Shown piece by piece: positions 1 to 6,925 of a DNA stretch of 13,019 nt. The stretch's first letter is position 1. Each line of letters starts with the position of its first letter. A program made the translations under genes and the position numbers. The notes beneath the pieces are model-generated. The model saw nothing but the letters and a program-made list of their open reading frames with translations. It searched no databases and had not been told where the DNA came from. Origin of the DNA: Deinococcus rhizophilus (lineage in GTDB: Bacteria > Deinococcota > Deinococci > Deinococcales > Deinococcaceae); contig NZ_JASNGB010000078.1 in assembly GCF_030271215.1 (NCBI RefSeq), positions 1 through 13,019 of the forward strand, given 5' to 3'.

Positions 1-115
1 GCTCCCCGGCGACCCCCTCGCCCACCGGACCATGCCCCGCACCCGCGCCGAACACGCCCTGCGCACCGGGTACCGCCCCACCCTCGAGGCGGCCCTCAAA
101 GCCTGGGCCCTGTAA
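1..115 (+). CDS. 3' end of an unidentified gene (partial)
   Basis: The frame beginning at base 2 is open from the window edge to a TAA at 113-115 and encodes about 37 residues ending in LKAWAL. The composition (Arg, Ala, Leu, Thr) is compatible with a real C-terminus, but the piece is too short to assign to a family. The same frame after the TAA continues into the protein-like stretch of the next entry, so the two could once have been one gene with a stop. Confidence is low because random frames in DNA this GC-rich often stay open. Confidence 0.3.
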   Translation, partial: LPGDPLAHRTMPRTRAEHALRTGYRPTLEAALKAWAL

Positions 116-120
116 GAAGC

Positions 121-419
121 ATGCCCCGCGTGGTGGCCGCTCGGTGGCCACCTCACCTTCAACCACTCGGCCTACGCCCTGCTCCGCGAGATGGACTGGA
201 TCAGCAAAGACGGCCTGCACACGGGCACCCTCACGCCCCACCCGCACATCGCGCCCCTGCAAGGTGCTCACCCACCGCGCCCTGCCCGCCCGCGCAACGC
301 CCGCCGACACCGCGCCGTTCCAGCTCTTCCGCGAGGTCCTCATGATCCGCCCGAACCCCACGAACGGCCTGCCGGGGTTCCACGAGTTGCACTTCAGTAA
401 CCCCGCCCGCCCCTACTGA
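121..419 (+). pseudogene. frameshifted gene remnant, function unknown
   Basis: Protein-like sequence is split between two frames. In frame 2, about 140-262, it reads GGHLTFNHSAYALLREMDW and then a segment rich in His, Thr and Pro. From about 261 the sensible reading moves to frame 3, which contains FQLFREVLMIRPNPTNGLP and ends HFSNPARPY at a TGA (417-419). A one-base indel near 255-262 would join them. The ATG at 121 is in yet another frame. I do not recognise the family. The terminator at 472-499 follows directly, which supports this having been the last gene of a transcript. A sequencing error is the main alternative to real decay. Confidence 0.4.
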
Positions 420-471
420 CCCCGCGTCTTCTGCCCAACCCCCAGGGTCAATCTCCCCCTCTCTCCTCTCC

Positions 472-499
472 GGCCTGCCCTCTCGGGTGGGCCTTTTTT
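472..499 (+). terminator. intrinsic (rho-independent) terminator
   Basis: GGCCTGCCC (472-480) pairs with GGGTGGGCC (485-493) across a TCTC loop. This gives a 9-bp stem with two G-T wobbles, followed directly by six T residues (494-499). It sits about 50 bp after the stop of the broken gene ending at 419 and would end its transcription. Confidence 0.85.
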
Positions 500-629
500 C
501 ATGCGGCCCGCGACGGCTGGCCGCTCGCGTTCGCCCCCGCGTTCCGGCCGCACGCCAGGGGCGGCATCACCGTCCCGCCCGCGTCAGGGCGGGGTCCCTC
601 ACTCGCTCGCGTGCCGTGGAGAGGGTCGC

Positions 630-737
630 ATGAAGCCCACCAAACACATCAGCTACAAGACCAAGAAGCGCTTCCCCAAGGCCCCCACCCACGAAGACAA
701 ACGCGAGACCAAGGACCAGACCTGGAGACGCCCGTGA
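630..737 (+). CDS. very small basic protein, unknown function
   Basis: A 35-aa ORF starts at ATG 630, with a purine-rich GGAGAGGG ribosome site about 4 nt upstream. The product, beginning MKPTKHISYKTKKRFPK, is strongly basic in its first half and rich in Lys, Thr and Asp/Glu in its second half. That Lys-rich, GC-poorer codon choice differs from the Arg/Ala/Pro bias of shadow frames here and argues for a real gene. Its TGA overlaps the GTG of the next gene in a GTGA junction, a typical sign of translational coupling. No family is recognised. Its charge would suit nucleic-acid binding, but that is only a guess. Confidence 0.5.
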   Translation: MKPTKHISYKTKKRFPKAPTHEDKRETKDQTWRRP

Positions 738-979
738 CGCTCCACACCGTCCCCCCCATCCTCGGCAGGCCCGACCTGCAACCCCTCCTCACCCACACCC
801 TCGCCCTCGTGGAACTGCTAGACCTCCACGCCCCCAACCTCGAACGCCAGCTCGCCATTGACCTCCTGCTCTCCTGCAGTAACCTTACGCCCACCCAGGC
901 CACGGAACTGGACCTCGGCATTCTTCAGGACGCTGCACCCGTCGTCCGCGATCCCCAGGTCAGCCAACTGATCGGTTAA
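734..979 (+). CDS. small leucine-rich hypothetical protein, coupled to the upstream small gene
   Basis: An 81-aa ORF begins at GTG 734, sharing GTGA with the stop of the preceding 35-aa gene, and ends at TAA 977-979. The sequence is Leu-rich and mildly acidic (for example LTPTQATELDLGIL) and looks alpha-helical, with no signal peptide or membrane segment. The frame is open further upstream, but the 4-bp overlap and the protein character favour the GTG start. I do not recognise a family. The pair resembles small accessory or phage-derived genes, and nothing ties it to the deazaguanine locus downstream. Confidence 0.5.
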   Translation: MTLHTVPPILGRPDLQPLLTHTLALVELLDLHAPNLERQLAIDLLLSCSNLTPTQATELDLGILQDAAPVVRDPQVSQLIG

Positions 980-1003
980 TTCTGGGCCTGCGTCTCCGAA
1001 TGG

Positions 1004-1630
1004 TTGCGTTATTTCCGCAGCTGGTGCCATGGGGTAGAGGTGGAGGCCTTCCCGCGCGGCATCATGTTGTCCGAGCTCGCCCACGACGAGCCGGCGGCGT
1101 CACGGGGGGCCGAGGACGAGGCCCGGGCGCTGCGGCGCATCCCGCGCTACGCCGACATCCCGCAGGACGTGGTGGCGACGACGATCCGACTCAAACGCCA
1201 GTCAATGCAGGAGGAAATCAAGTTTTTCGGGGTGCTGCGGCCCTATGAACACGTCTGGCAAACCTGGGAGACCGAGATCGTGGGGCGACTGGTGGCTGAC
1301 GCTGCGGCCAGGCCCGTGCTCCTGCTACACCTGATCACCGGAACGGGGTGGGCCAGGGCATGCGGCCACACACGCAAGGGCGCCGCGGGGCATGGTGTAA
1401 CCCCACGGCTCAGATCCCCGCCTTGCACGACCAGTGGGCCTCAGCTGTCTCCGCTGAGCCAGGCCGTCAAAAGGGCAGGTGCCAGGGTGGAAGTGGGCCA
1501 GGAGTGGCCCTCCAATCCCCAGGAGATCCATGACGATGATCACGCCGCTCGACCCTGTTCCGCCGGTCCTGTCTCCCGACCAGCAGTTGCTCGACACCCT
1601 GCAGGTCCGCGGTGCCCAGCCGTTGGGTGA
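1004..1630 (+). CDS. hypothetical ORF, probably a remnant
   Basis: The frame opens after the TAA at 979, and TTG 1004 is the first usable start (ATG 1064 is an alternative); no good ribosome site is seen. Codons up to about 1330 look protein-like: acidic helices, then RRIPRYADIPQDVVATTIRL and QEEIKFFGVLRPYEHVWQTW. Beyond that the reading turns into Gly/Arg/Pro/His-rich sequence typical of non-coding frames. The simplest view is a real N-terminal piece of about 100 residues whose 3' part has been lost or frameshifted. No family is recognised. Its last 100 bases overlap the next ORF. Confidence 0.3.
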   Translation: MRYFRSWCHGVEVEAFPRGIMLSELAHDEPAASRGAEDEARALRRIPRYADIPQDVVATTIRLKRQSMQEEIKFFGVLRPYEHVWQTWETEIVGRLVADAAARPVLLLHLITGTGWARACGHTRKGAAGHGVTPRLRSPPCTTSGPQLSPLSQAVKRAGARVEVGQEWPSNPQEIHDDDHAARPCSAGPVSRPAVARHPAGPRCPAVG

Positions 1631-2000
1631 CGCAAGCGGCTTGCCCGGCGTTTCGGCGACCCGCTACACCTGGAGTAGCGACCGTGGCCGTGAACTCAGG
1701 CGGCTCACGCGTCACGTGCCGCTGGTACCGCCCGGCTGGATTGAGACGGGCTGGATCCTCGACCATCCCTTGGGGCCAAGCGCGGCACTGACCGTCCAGA
1801 TCCCCCGTGTGCAAAAGCACAGCAGGGGCGCGTCCGCGCGGTGGGCGGCCTATTCAGCTGCCACAAACGACTCTGTGCGGTTCGATCTCATGAGGGGACA
1901 CTTACCTAACGGAGGGACTCGTCGGGGGCCGGGTCTGCCATCGTCACTAGGTCCTGAAGGGAGAGGCCCAGGGCCCGGGCCACCCGGTGCAGCGTGGTGA
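1530..2000 (+). CDS. hypothetical protein, 156 aa, C-terminus doubtful
   Basis: ATG 1530 is preceded by AGGAG (1521-1525) at a good distance, and the first ~95 residues are plausible: an acidic/Pro-rich start, then LLDTLQVRGAQPLGDASG and a segment with PPGWIETGWILDHPLGP. After about 1820 the translation becomes Gly/Pro/Arg-rich and runs 95 bp into the opposite-strand regulator (1906-2178), which suggests that the original stop was lost or that the gene is decaying. No family is recognised. Function and reality of the 3' half are uncertain. Confidence 0.35.
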   Translation: MTMITPLDPVPPVLSPDQQLLDTLQVRGAQPLGDASGLPGVSATRYTWSSDRGRELRRLTRHVPLVPPGWIETGWILDHPLGPSAALTVQIPRVQKHSRGASARWAAYSAATNDSVRFDLMRGHLPNGGTRRGPGLPSSLGPEGRGPGPGPPGAAW

Positions 2001-2178
2001 TTTGGGGATCTGAGTGGGATGTCTCAATCTTACTGATGTGGCTGCGGGAAAGGTGCGCGCGGTCAGCCAGGTCCTCCTGGCTGAGGCCGGCCGCCTGGCG
2101 GGCCTGGAAGACGCGCGCCGCAATGCCTTGCAAGAGGCGCGTTTCGTGGGGGTGATATGTCCGGGGCTTGCGGGCCAT
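1906..2178 (-). CDS. XRE-family helix-turn-helix transcriptional regulator
   Basis: This 90-aa protein consists almost entirely of one Cro/C1-type HTH domain (about residues 18-73). Residues ARQAAGLSQEDLADRAHLS followed by RSHISKIE are the classic XRE recognition region, then comes the usual helix ending RVARALGLSLQDLV. The start is ATG 2178, preceded on the minus strand by a G-rich tract rather than a strong Shine-Dalgarno site. It is transcribed away from the TGT-like gene, and the 28-bp palindrome at 2215-2242 lies between the two starts. Size, divergent orientation and adjacent operator resemble the small controller (C) proteins of restriction-modification systems. I infer that it controls itself and the plus-strand operon. 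Whether it represses or activates cannot be read from the sequence. Confidence 0.9.
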   Translation of the reverse strand: MARKPRTYHPHETRLLQGIAARVFQARQAAGLSQEDLADRAHLSRSHISKIETSHSDPQITTLHRVARALGLSLQDLVTMADPAPDESLR

Positions 2179-2214
2179 CCCCCGTAGCGTGACGGGACAC
2201 CTGAACTAGCGCTA

Positions 2215-2242
2215 CCTATTATAATATGCATATTATAATAGG
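2215..2242. promoter_or_regulatory. 28-bp perfect nested palindrome: putative XRE operator overlapping divergent promoters
   Basis: Two identical copies of the self-palindromic decamer TATTATAATA (2217-2226 and 2231-2240) flank TGCA (2227-2230), with CC before and GG after. The whole 28 bp is its own reverse complement. Site centres are 14 bp apart, which would suit two regulator dimers side by side. TATAAT hexamers occur on the plus strand at 2220-2225 and 2234-2239 and on the minus strand over 2218-2223 and 2232-2237, so binding would directly cover the -10 regions of both the regulator gene and the TGT-like operon. No convincing -35 box is seen on either side, as expected of promoters that need an activator or rely on a strong -10. 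The site is AT-rich (22 of 28) in GC-rich surroundings. Confidence 0.8.
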
Positions 2243-2284
2243 CACAGGTGATCCCTGTGCTCCCGACGTCTTACGCTGCACCCC

Positions 2285-2290
2285 AGGAGG
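2285..2290 (+). promoter_or_regulatory. ribosome binding site AGGAGG that decides the start of the TGT-like gene
   Basis: A full AGGAGG lies 5 nt before GTG 2296. An upstream in-frame GTG at 2248 has no ribosome site, but it lies 8 nt after a TATAAT box (2234-2239) and could serve on a leaderless mRNA, which is common in Deinococcus. I prefer GTG 2296. Confidence 0.7.
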
Positions 2291-2295
2291 TGGCG

Positions 2296-3264
2296 GTGAA
2301 CTACTTCTGTACGCATACGCCCTGGGATTTCCCACTCGCTCAGGTGGATCCTCAGGCCCGGTTGCTGCTCTCCCCCACCACCTATTCATCTCGCGCCCAA
2401 TACTCGTCTCAGCCTCCCTACGAGGTGATGATCGACAGTGGCGCCTACCACCACGGGGGGCGCAACGTCAGTCGCACCCGGTTGCGTGCCCTGCATGACC
2501 AACTAACCATCGCCCAGCAGTTCCCCGACAGCCAGGTCACCATCGCCCACTGTGACGTGCTGCCCCGCGCCGCGGCCGATTCCCGGAGCAGCATCCACGC
2601 AACCCTGATCAACGCCGAGTGGTTTATGGCCCAGCCGCTTCCCGCAGGGTATGCCCGGATGACCACCGCGCAGGCCCGGACCCCGGACGAGATGTACCTG
2701 GTCGTGACCCAACTCGCTCAGTTCGGACCGGACCTGATCGGGATCGGCGGTCTGGCCAACTTGCACCGCACGCACCGCAAACTGCTGCCCCTGATGATTG
2801 AGGGCGCTGTGGAAGCGGCGGGAGACACCCCACTGCACGCCCTGGGCGTCACGGCGCAGCACGTGCTTGACCGCCTGCGGGCCAATGGGGTGTTCAGTTG
2901 TGATTCCGCCACCGCCATCTGGTGCGCGGTGTACGGCAGCGTGATCTACGCCCGCCCCTACCGCCGTTACCGGTTTGTGGGGGAGAAATCCAGCCGTCCG
3001 GAGTCCCCCCAGGTCACCGGGTACTACAGCAGTCTCACCCACCCACTGCCCTGCTGCTGCCCCGTGTGCCGCGACGACCCGCGGCAACTGATGGGCAGTG
3101 ACATGCGCGGCAAGTACGCACGGTGCATCCACAACCACTACCACCTGAAACTCGAGATCGAAGGAGAAGGAGAATGGCAGGCAGCCTACTCATCGGCCGG
3201 ATACCAGTCCGTTATCACGACCTTGCTCTCCTCCACCGCCTCATCGCCGAACGCCGCGAGGTGA
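2296..3264 (+). CDS. short TGT-like (DpdA-type) 7-deazaguanine transglycosylase homologue
   Basis: The 322-aa product keeps the landmarks of the tRNA-guanine transglycosylase fold. They are MIDSGAYHH (Asp47, matching the base-binding Asp of the DSGGYQ motif), AHCDVLP (Asp87), GIGGLAN (149-155, matching the IGGLAVGE loop), SCDSAT (Asp203, in the place of the catalytic nucleophile) and a zinc site C253-x-C255-xx-C258 with His279. It is shorter than bacterial Tgt (about 375 aa) and diverges strongly outside the motifs, as DpdA proteins do. In known family members the enzyme swaps guanine for a 7-deazaguanine (preQ1 in tRNA, preQ0 in DNA by DpdA). Position with preQ0 genes and an ATPase favours a DNA target, but that is inferred. 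The start is GTG 2296, after AGGAGG (GTG 2248 is the alternative). It is first in a three-gene operon under the palindromic operator, and its last 91 bp overlap the next gene. Confidence 0.8.
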   Translation: MNYFCTHTPWDFPLAQVDPQARLLLSPTTYSSRAQYSSQPPYEVMIDSGAYHHGGRNVSRTRLRALHDQLTIAQQFPDSQVTIAHCDVLPRAAADSRSSIHATLINAEWFMAQPLPAGYARMTTAQARTPDEMYLVVTQLAQFGPDLIGIGGLANLHRTHRKLLPLMIEGAVEAAGDTPLHALGVTAQHVLDRLRANGVFSCDSATAIWCAVYGSVIYARPYRRYRFVGEKSSRPESPQVTGYYSSLTHPLPCCCPVCRDDPRQLMGSDMRGKYARCIHNHYHLKLEIEGEGEWQAAYSSAGYQSVITTLLSSTASSPNAAR

Positions 3265-3965
3265 CCTTTCGGGAGTTGACGGCCGCCCTGACGCCCCGCT
3301 GGACCTACTACCTGTCTAGCGCTGCCACCCTCCTGAAAGAAACCCTCAGTTTCGCGGTGACCCTGGGCCTGCTGGAATCCACCCAGGAGCGCGCCTGGGA
3401 CGACCGGACCTTCACCACTGCGTTCGCCCCGGACCGGTTGCGGGCGACCGTGCTACACCTGCTCACCCGGCAGGCGGACGTGCCGCAGCAGGCGTTCCGG
3501 GGAGTGCACGACACCCTGGTGGAGCAGGGCAAGCTGCACACGGCGGTACAAGAGGTGTTGGAACTGATGGAAACCAGTGCCTACGGCAGGGCTTTTCGCT
3601 GGAATGACACCAAGGTGAACTTCTGGAGTCAGTTTGCGCACGACCTGGGTCTGGTGATCCGGATGCCGCCTGAGCGGTTGGTCCTCAGCCCCAGCACCGC
3701 CCTGCTGCTGGAGTTGTTGCCAGATGAGGGCGGGCCCCTGCGGCCCCTGCTGGAGCATTGGCACCGGGAGTACTGCGCTGTGTTTACCCGACTCGGGGAG
3801 GTGCACGAGGGCTTCGCGCGGGCCCTGCTGCGCCTGGAGGTCCAGGGCTACCTCACCCTGTCCTACGCGAGTGACACGGTCGGCACGGTGCTGCTGTGCG
3901 GCCGGCGGGTCAGTCACTGCACCCTGCACGCTCCCCAGGAAGGACGCCATGTGGACCCCCTTTGA
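3174..3965 (+). CDS. unknown 263-aa protein, DpdG-like by position
   Basis: The start is ATG 3174, inside the end of the TGT-like gene, directly after a purine-rich site GGAGAAGGAGA. The frame is open further upstream but has no better start. The protein is soluble with no signal or membrane segment. Residues 16-70 (ALLHRLIAERREVTFRELT and following) look like a winged-helix fold, and the middle carries WNDTKVNFWSQFAHDLGL (143-160), an arrangement of aromatic and Leu residues that looks like a conserved core. The stop overlaps the ATPase start by 17 nt, so the two are probably made in fixed proportion and may form a complex. A protein of this size next to a large ATPase recalls the DpdG/DpdH pair of 7-deazaguanine islands. 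That rests on context and size, not on sequence I can verify. Confidence 0.7.
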   Translation: MAGSLLIGRIPVRYHDLALLHRLIAERREVTFRELTAALTPRWTYYLSSAATLLKETLSFAVTLGLLESTQERAWDDRTFTTAFAPDRLRATVLHLLTRQADVPQQAFRGVHDTLVEQGKLHTAVQEVLELMETSAYGRAFRWNDTKVNFWSQFAHDLGLVIRMPPERLVLSPSTALLLELLPDEGGPLRPLLEHWHREYCAVFTRLGEVHEGFARALLRLEVQGYLTLSYASDTVGTVLLCGRRVSHCTLHAPQEGRHVDPL

Positions 3966-6873
3966 TCCGGCCGCCGTGGGCCACGTCTTCACGACGGAGT
4001 CCCGCCAGAAAGACGAGCAGATGTTCACGCTCACGCACGCCCGCATGAACCGCATCCTGGTATCACACAACCGGGTCGGGCTGTGCAACGGGCAATTCGT
4101 GGGGGAGCACGAGGTCCTGGAGCTAATTCAGGGGTCGGCGCCCCTGGACAGCAACCGGGTCTGGTTTGTCGTCGGGGAAACTGGAAGCGGCAAGTCGGAA
4201 CTGTGCCAGTGGCTGGAGTACCAGTTGCGCGACCGGCATGTCCCCATCCACATCTCGCGTCGGCACGCGAACCTGACCGGGATCCTTGATGTCCTCCACC
4301 AGCACCTGCCACCGGGTACCGCCGGCCAAAGCACCACCTTGCCCCAGGAGGTGCTGGCCGACCACCTGCGCCTACACCTGAAAGTGCGCGCCCACCGGGA
4401 GGGCCGTGGCTTAGGGTACCTCGAGCAACTGGCCCCCTTTTTTCCGGAACTCGCCCGGCGCCTGTACCAGCCCTCGGCGGCGCCGCTGGAGTTGCCCGCC
4501 GACCTCCCCCCGCCGCCGCCGGACCTGCCCCTGACCGCGTGGCTGTCCGGCGCCGCCCGGGAAGTGCTGGGGGTCCACTCCCTGGAACCCACCCTGCGCG
4601 CGCTGGTGGAGCATTACGCGCAGCAGGGGCGTCGCCCTGTCTTGCTGCTGGAGGACATCACCACCCTGGGCTTCCTGCGCGACGACCTGCTGGACTTTGT
4701 GTTTGACCTCTCGGCCCCGGGCTTTGATGCAGTGATCGGCCTGACCAGCGGGTTCGAGCAGTCCCACCTGCAGGGTGGGGGCAACCTGTCGGAAATGGCG
4801 TACGTCCGTGACCGGCTCAGCGCCCGGTTTCAACTCTCCCACGCGAGCGGCGAAACGTTTTTCCTCAACCAACCCCAGGACCTGCAGGACCTGGTGCGCC
4901 GCTACCTGGGCTGCCTGCCTCAGCCAGCCGGGGGCCAAGCCGCCGCCTTTGCCGGACTGTACCCGTTCACGCCGCCCATGCTCGAGCGCCTGTACCTGCA
5001 TCTGGTGGAAAGCGGCAACCCCCGGCAGACGCCGCGCAACCTGCTGGACGCGGTGATTAAACCGGCGCTGAGCCTCCCTGCTCCCCCGCACGTGACCCTG
5101 TTTGGTCCCCACCCCTACCTGCGGGCCCCCAGCCTGACCTTCTACCATCAGGACCTCCCAGAGGAGGTTCAGGCCCTGTTGTACTGGCACGGGGAGGTGC
5201 AGGGGGGCTCCGTGAGTGTGCCGGACGAGGTGGCCGAGGCCTTTGGCTTGCCCCCGGTCCCCCCTGTTCAGGCCTTTCCCACGCCCACTGGTGCCACCTG
5301 GTTGTTTGGGGCCCGGGAGGCCGAGGACCCCACCGACACCTGGCGGGACGCCCTGCGGGAACTGCAGCGCTGGCAGAACCAAGGCGAGCCTTTTCCCAAG
5401 CGCCAGCACCTCAAGCGCGGCATCGAACGCTTGGTAAGGACCCTGCTCGATCCGCGCGCCGTGCAGCACCCCCACGTCAACGCCCTGAGTGCCGATCCGC
5501 TGGAGTACTCCCGGGGCGGAGACCACCTGCCCATCTACCTGCCAGACAGCGGGGACCTGTTGCCCGAGCACTGGCCCAGCCTGCACGTGCCCCGGACCCT
5601 GCCGGCCCAGTTTCTCGAGGAGTGCCTGACCTTCTCGTTTTCGGCCGGCCAGCACGTGGAGTGCTTCGCGGACCTGGGCCACACCCGGCAACTGCTGGAG
5701 GAGGCCGTCGCTGCCTTTCAAGGGGAGGTTCGCCGGCACCTGGAACGTCTGGTGGGTATGCCCTATGAAACCCTGGTGTTCGGGGTGTGGTGGTTGTGCC
5801 AGCACGTATGCCAGGGCCAGGTGCTCTCCCCGCGGGACCCGGCGGGCCGGGGCGCCCTGCTGCAGTACGATCTGCCTCCGCGGGAGATTCAGGTCGCCTG
5901 GCGTGCCGAGCGTCCCCACCGCCTGCTGCACCGCACGCACCGGGAACTGCGTGATGGCCGGGACGCCTACCGGGCCCTGTTTCTCAGCGTCTTCCACCAC
6001 CGCGACGACCTGCTCGACCCGGACCTGTTCGAACGGGAATGCGCCCGCTTCGACCCCACCCTCTTCTTGCGGGCCCTCGCGGGGCTGTCCCTGCCCCAGG
6101 TGCTGCGCGCTCCGTTCCGGCAGCGCGGCAGCAAATTGACGTTGGCCCAGCTGCTGAAGCCGGCGGTGGAGTATGCCGCCGCCCTGCAGGCCTACGCCCC
6201 AGTCGAGGAGGACCTCGCCCGTTGGGCGCGGCTCGAGTGGACGCTGGACCACGCCCTGACGCACGCCGACGCCCTGGACACCGTCTGCCGGGACCTGGAG
6301 CGCCTCGCCCACCAGGCGGGCTGGACCGTCTCCCCGCCGTCCAGCAGCCACACCTGGCGCGCGCCCGAGTGGCGCACCCTCCTGACGCACTCTCAGGGGG
6401 CCCGGAGCGGCCTGGGGCAGGCGCCACCCCTCACGCAGGTCACGGTGGGCCGAACGTGGCGCGAACGCCTGGAAGACCTGGAACCGGTGGTGTGGATGAA
6501 AGAGGTCCGCGCTTTTCACGACACTGTGCAGAAGATTCTCCACGAGCGGCACCCCGGGGCCCGCGGGGCGCCGGCAACTGGCCCCGGGCCGGAGGGCCTG
6601 ATCGACTTAGCCGCGTTGCAGGAGTTGGCGTCTCGCTTGGAAGCCGCGGGTCAAGCCACCGCAGGACTTCCCGCGGGGGTGAGTCGGCAGGTACTGCGCG
6701 CGGTCCGCCGCGTGCGCCGCCGTCACCACGGGGCCATTCAAGGGGTGCTGGACCGACACGGCATCGCGGACCCCGCGGCCATCGCCGATCAGTCCCGGGA
6801 CGAGGGTGTGCTACTGCTGGGCGACCTGCTGGAGTGCACCGCCGAGTTGCTGACCGCCGGGGAAGCGCCCTAA
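3949..6873 (+). CDS. large P-loop ATPase, DpdH-like by context
   Basis: ATG 3949 follows AGGAAGGA at good spacing and gives 974 aa. The frame extends upstream into the preceding gene, but that part is a shadow. The Walker A motif GETGSGKS is at residues 76-83, and a Walker B strand VLLLED at 231-236 precedes a likely sensor region, so the first ~400 residues form an AAA/STAND-like NTPase. The remaining ~570 residues are helical, Leu/Arg/His-rich and unassigned. No helicase motifs II-VI, nuclease (PD-D/ExK, HNH, PLD) or membrane segments are apparent. With the 263-aa partner it resembles the DpdG-DpdH pair of dpd islands, and it could also be compared with large ATPases of BREX-type systems. 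I infer a role in target recognition, DNA translocation or restriction. Sure of ATPase, unsure of role. Confidence 0.85.
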   Translation: MWTPFDPAAVGHVFTTESRQKDEQMFTLTHARMNRILVSHNRVGLCNGQFVGEHEVLELIQGSAPLDSNRVWFVVGETGSGKSELCQWLEYQLRDRHVPIHISRRHANLTGILDVLHQHLPPGTAGQSTTLPQEVLADHLRLHLKVRAHREGRGLGYLEQLAPFFPELARRLYQPSAAPLELPADLPPPPPDLPLTAWLSGAAREVLGVHSLEPTLRALVEHYAQQGRRPVLLLEDITTLGFLRDDLLDFVFDLSAPGFDAVIGLTSGFEQSHLQGGGNLSEMAYVRDRLSARFQLSHASGETFFLNQPQDLQDLVRRYLGCLPQPAGGQAAAFAGLYPFTPPMLERLYLHLVESGNPRQTPRNLLDAVIKPALSLPAPPHVTLFGPHPYLRAPSLTFYHQDLPEEVQALLYWHGEVQGGSVSVPDEVAEAFGLPPVPPVQAFPTPTGATWLFGAREAEDPTDTWRDALRELQRWQNQGEPFPKRQHLKRGIERLVRTLLDPRAVQHPHVNALSADPLEYSRGGDHLPIYLPDSGDLLPEHWPSLHVPRTLPAQFLEECLTFSFSAGQHVECFADLGHTRQLLEEAVAAFQGEVRRHLERLVGMPYETLVFGVWWLCQHVCQGQVLSPRDPAGRGALLQYDLPPREIQVAWRAERPHRLLHRTHRELRDGRDAYRALFLSVFHHRDDLLDPDLFERECARFDPTLFLRALAGLSLPQVLRAPFRQRGSKLTLAQLLKPAVEYAAALQAYAPVEEDLARWARLEWTLDHALTHADALDTVCRDLERLAHQAGWTVSPPSSSHTWRAPEWRTLLTHSQGARSGLGQAPPLTQVTVGRTWRERLEDLEPVVWMKEVRAFHDTVQKILHERHPGARGAPATGPGPEGLIDLAALQELASRLEAAGQATAGLPAGVSRQVLRAVRRVRRRHHGAIQGVLDRHGIADPAAIADQSRDEGVLLLGDLLECTAELLTAGEAP

Positions 6874-6880
6874 AACGACA

Positions 6881-6912
6881 GGGGCCAACCAGGGAATCCC
6901 CTGGTCGGCCCC
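6881..6912. terminator. hairpin terminator between convergent operons
   Basis: GGGGCCAACCAGGG (6881-6894) pairs with CCCTGGTCGGCCCC (6899-6912) across an AATC loop, 14 positions with a single A-C mismatch. It starts 7 bp after the ATPase stop and ends 13 bp before the stop of the opposing gene. Read on the minus strand, the stem is followed by TGTCGTTTTA, a short T-tract, so it should end the que operon best. On the plus strand no T-run follows. It probably serves both operons as a shared barrier. Confidence 0.8.
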
Positions 6913-6925
6913 GGCCCAGGCTGAC

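Noticed and set aside
3724..3948. N-terminal extension of the ATPase by 75 residues
   Set aside because: It lies fully inside the preceding gene and has no protein character; ATG 3949 has AGGAAGGA in front.
4411..6552. A 713-codon open frame on the minus strand opposite the ATPase gene
   Set aside because: It mirrors the real gene's codon pattern, is full of Gln, Gly and Val runs with no recognisable motif, has no ribosome site, and the plus-strand frame has Walker motifs.
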